NCBI RefSeq assembly: GCF_013761175.1
Contig: NZ_JACDUR010000007.1
Span: forward strand, 542,915 to 606,914
Reading direction: 5' to 3'
Source of the DNA: Nonomuraea soli
GTDB taxonomy: Bacteria > Actinomycetota > Actinomycetes > Streptosporangiales > Streptosporangiaceae
Length of the DNA: 64,000 nucleotides
Below are positions 60,600 through 64,000 of the stretch, one piece after another; within the stretch, counting starts at the first letter, position 1; each line of letters begins with the position of its first letter. The position numbers and the translations under genes were made by a program. The notes beneath the pieces were generated by a model. That model worked only from the letters and a program-made list of their open reading frames with translations. It was not told the origin of the DNA and ran no database searches.

Positions 60600-61529
60600 T
60601 CATTTTGCGATGAGCTCGAGCCCCTGCGGAAGAGTGCTCTCGTGTGAGGCTTCCGCGAGGAAGAACAGGAGGGTGTCACGGAAGGCCCGCGCGGCCCTGG
60701 TGGGCTCGACGTCCTTGCGGTGGGCCAGGGCGATCGTACGGCGGAGCCCGGGTGGTGCCAGCGGGGTGCCGGCCAGCCCTGGGCGGCCGTCGAGCACCAT
60801 GGACGGAACCACGGCGACCCCCAATCCCGATTCGACGAAACGCAGCACGGCGTCCATCTCGCCGCCCTCAACAGCGTACCGGGGTTCGAACCCGGCCTGG
60901 CGGCAGGCGCTGAGCGTCGCCTCGCGCAGGTCGTACCCGCGCCGGAACATGACGAGCGGGGTGCCGCGCAGGTCCTCGATCCTCAGGTACGGCTTGCGCG
61001 GAGCCTGGGAGGAGGGCGTGGCGACGACCAGGTTCTCGCGCAGGATCTCCTCGGTGACGAGGGCGGGGTCGTCGCTCTGCAGGGGCATGATGATCAACGC
61101 CAGGTCGAGCTGGCCCCGGGCGAGTGTGCGGACCAGGTCGCGGGAGCCGCCCTCCTCGACGAGGAGCTCGATGCCGGGGTAGGTCAGGTGGAAGCGCGCC
61201 AGCGCGTCGGCCAGGAGCCCGGCGCACAGGCTGGGTGTGGCGCCGAGCCGTACCCTGCCTCTGCGCAGCCCGGCCAGTTCGGCCACCTCGCGCCTGGCGG
61301 TGTCGGCGTCGGCGAGCATGCGCCTGGCCAGGGGGAGCAGGGCCTCGCCCGCGGGGGTGAGGGTGACATTGCCGCGGGCGCGGGAGAACAGGGGGGCGCC
61401 GAGGTCGTCTTCGAGTGCCTTGATCTGCTTGCTGAGCGATGGCTGGGCGACGCGCATACGTTCCGCGGCTTGGGTGAAATGTCGGGTTTCTGCCACTGCT
61501 ACGAAGTAAGCGAGCTGCTGTAGCTGCAT
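60600..61529 (-). CDS. LysR-family regulator divergent from the second SDH operon
   Basis: This 309-residue protein has the LysR HTH (LAYFVAVAETRHFTQAAERM, AQPSLSKQIKALEDDLG) and a periplasmic-binding-like sensor domain. It is divergent from sdhC2A2 and has a T-N11-A site between, so it is the likely regulator of that SDH. It is the first gene of a minus-strand run with the phosphatase, kinase and response regulator, with no gap to the phosphatase gene. Confidence 0.9.
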   Translation of the reverse strand: MQLQQLAYFVAVAETRHFTQAAERMRVAQPSLSKQIKALEDDLGAPLFSRARGNVTLTPAGEALLPLARRMLADADTARREVAELAGLRRGRVRLGATPSLCAGLLADALARFHLTYPGIELLVEEGGSRDLVRTLARGQLDLALIIMPLQSDDPALVTEEILRENLVVATPSSQAPRKPYLRIEDLRGTPLVMFRRGYDLREATLSACRQAGFEPRYAVEGGEMDAVLRFVESGLGVAVVPSMVLDGRPGLAGTPLAPPGLRRTIALAHRKDVEPTRAARAFRDTLLFFLAEASHESTLPQGLELIAK

Positions 61530-61589
61530 GTGAGATTAGTCGCATTCACCGGGGCGGCTTCCTTATGCCTGCCGTACAAACAACGCATC

Positions 61590-61604
61590 ATAGCCTATGG
61601 CTAT
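61590..61604. promoter_or_regulatory. LysR binding site upstream of sdhC2
   Basis: ATAGCC-TAT-GGCTAT (61590-61604) is a perfect inverted repeat containing the T-N11-A pattern of LysR sites. It lies about 20 bases upstream of the -35 of the divergent sdh operon, a position expected for activation. Confidence 0.7.
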
Positions 61605-61625
61605 CGAAACGAGAGATGTGATGAC

Positions 61626-61655
61626 TTGGACGGATCATTGCTGGATATCTAGCCT
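61626..61655 (+). promoter_or_regulatory. Promoter of the second SDH operon
   Basis: TTGGAC (61626-61631) and TAGCCT (61650-61655) are 18 bases apart, and the GTG start begins eight bases after the -10. This predicts a nearly leaderless transcript. Confidence 0.6.
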
Positions 61656-61663
61656 TCGAAAAC

Positions 61664-62421
61664 GTGACAGCCACGATAGAGCGCGGTTCCGCCACCGCCC
61701 CGGTGACCCCCGCCACCCCGCCGCCCACTCCCGTGCGCAAGCCGGGCAAGAAGCCCACGTCGTTCCTGGGGTCCTCGAACGGCAAGAAGGTCGTCATGGC
61801 CGTCACGGGCGCGATCATGGTCAGCTTCCTGGTGCTGCACATGCTCGGGAACCTGAAGATCTTCGCCGGCCGCGAGTCCTTCAACGAGTACGCGCACTGG
61901 CTGCGCACGCTCCTTGAGCCGTTCGTGCCGTACCGCACGGTGCTGACGCTGCTGGAGATCGGCCTGGTCGCCGCGGTCGTGCTGCACATGTGGGCCGCGA
62001 TCTCGCTGGCCCGCCGCGCTCACAAGGCCCGCCCGGTCAAGTACGTCGCCAAGAAGTCGCAGGCCACCGGCTACGCGACGCACATCATGCGCTGGGGCGG
62101 CGTCACCATCGTGATCTTCCTGGTCTGGCACCTGCTCGACCTGACCTTCGGTGTGGTCAACCCGAAGGGCTTCGACTCACTCCCCGCCGACCGCATGATC
62201 GCCGGGTTCGACCCCACACGCTGGTGGGTAACCCTCTTCTATGTCGTGGCGGTCGTCATGGTCGGCCTCCACCTGCGACACGGCCTCTGGAGCATGTTCC
62301 AGACCCTCGGCTGGGCGGCCAAGCGCTACCAGGTGCTGAAGCCCGCCGCCGCGCTGCTGTCCGCGGTGCTCGTCGTGGGCTTCCTCGCGCCGCCGCTCGC
62401 CATCATGATCGGAATCGTCAA

Positions 62422-62425
<4 letters not shown>
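61664..62425 (+). CDS. sdhC: Succinate dehydrogenase cytochrome b subunit (second SDH, type B)
   Basis: This 253-residue di-haem anchor of the type B family has five spans. Haem-ligand His candidates are in LVLHMLGNLKIF, VVLHMWAAISLA, YATHIMRW, LVWHLLDLTFG and VGLHLRHGLW. Type B enzymes can run as succinate:menaquinone reductases. A GTG start lies eight bases after the -10. The TGA overlaps the sdhA2 start (GTGA). Confidence 0.9.

Positions 62426-64000
<1,575 letters not shown>

Overview
The window is GC-rich DNA with closely packed, often overlapping genes, frequent GTG starts and many leaderless-looking promoters. This points to a filamentous actinobacterium, most likely of the Streptosporangiales (Nonomuraea/Actinomadura-like). 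That placement rests on gene content and style, not on a database search. No rRNA, complete tRNA or CRISPR array was seen.

Left edge (1-2230): the tail of an unidentified gene, a large serine recombinase, and a truncated IS30-type transposase N-terminus. This looks like the edge of an integrated element or its scar. Region 2234-9880: class I fumarase; a small membrane ORF behind a MarR-like palindrome; an EamA exporter divergent from a MocR regulator with a shared palindrome; and a four-gene overlapping operon for inositol-type catabolism (oxidoreductase, IolE-like, IolC, Cgl0158-like aldolase) without IolB or IolD. Region 9929-17889: membrane proteins, a large LuxR/ATPase regulator, MFS, PAP2 phosphatase, TetR, DUF998, an SPFH protein and a DUF1707 protein.

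Region 17974-31319 is a conserved actinobacterial housekeeping block: glpX, a TetR gene, DUF4245, an F420-type nitroreductase with its own TetR, xseB-xseA, a greatly expanded lipid-droplet-associated protein, ispH, DUF6542, rmuC and ychF.

Region 32316-45694 is the most unusual part. It is a colinear operon for a type IV secretion-like machine: TcpC/VirB8-like protein, small two-helix protein, TcpE fused to a ParA/MinD-like domain that lacks its P-loop lysines, VirB4-like ATPase, VirB6-like channel, second VirB8-like protein, and SLT-NlpC/P60 cell-wall hydrolase. A Nudix gene and two anchored surface proteins follow. No relaxase or coupling protein is present.

Region 45660-64000: an MFS gene; a first succinate dehydrogenase (sdhC-A-B, actinobacterial Sdh1 type); a maltose-type ABC importer without its ATPase behind a GlnR-like box; a sigma-factor remnant lacking region 4; a haloalkane dehalogenase under tandem perfect palindromes, with a MarR gene that carries an internal HTH deletion; an NYN nuclease; a LysR/SpoIIE-phosphatase/histidine-kinase/response-regulator operon; and, divergent from LysR, a second succinate dehydrogenase (type B, sdhC-sdhA, cut by the window end). 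Two different SDH complexes about 12 kb apart suggest flexible respiratory use of succinate/fumarate, alongside the class I fumarase in the same window.
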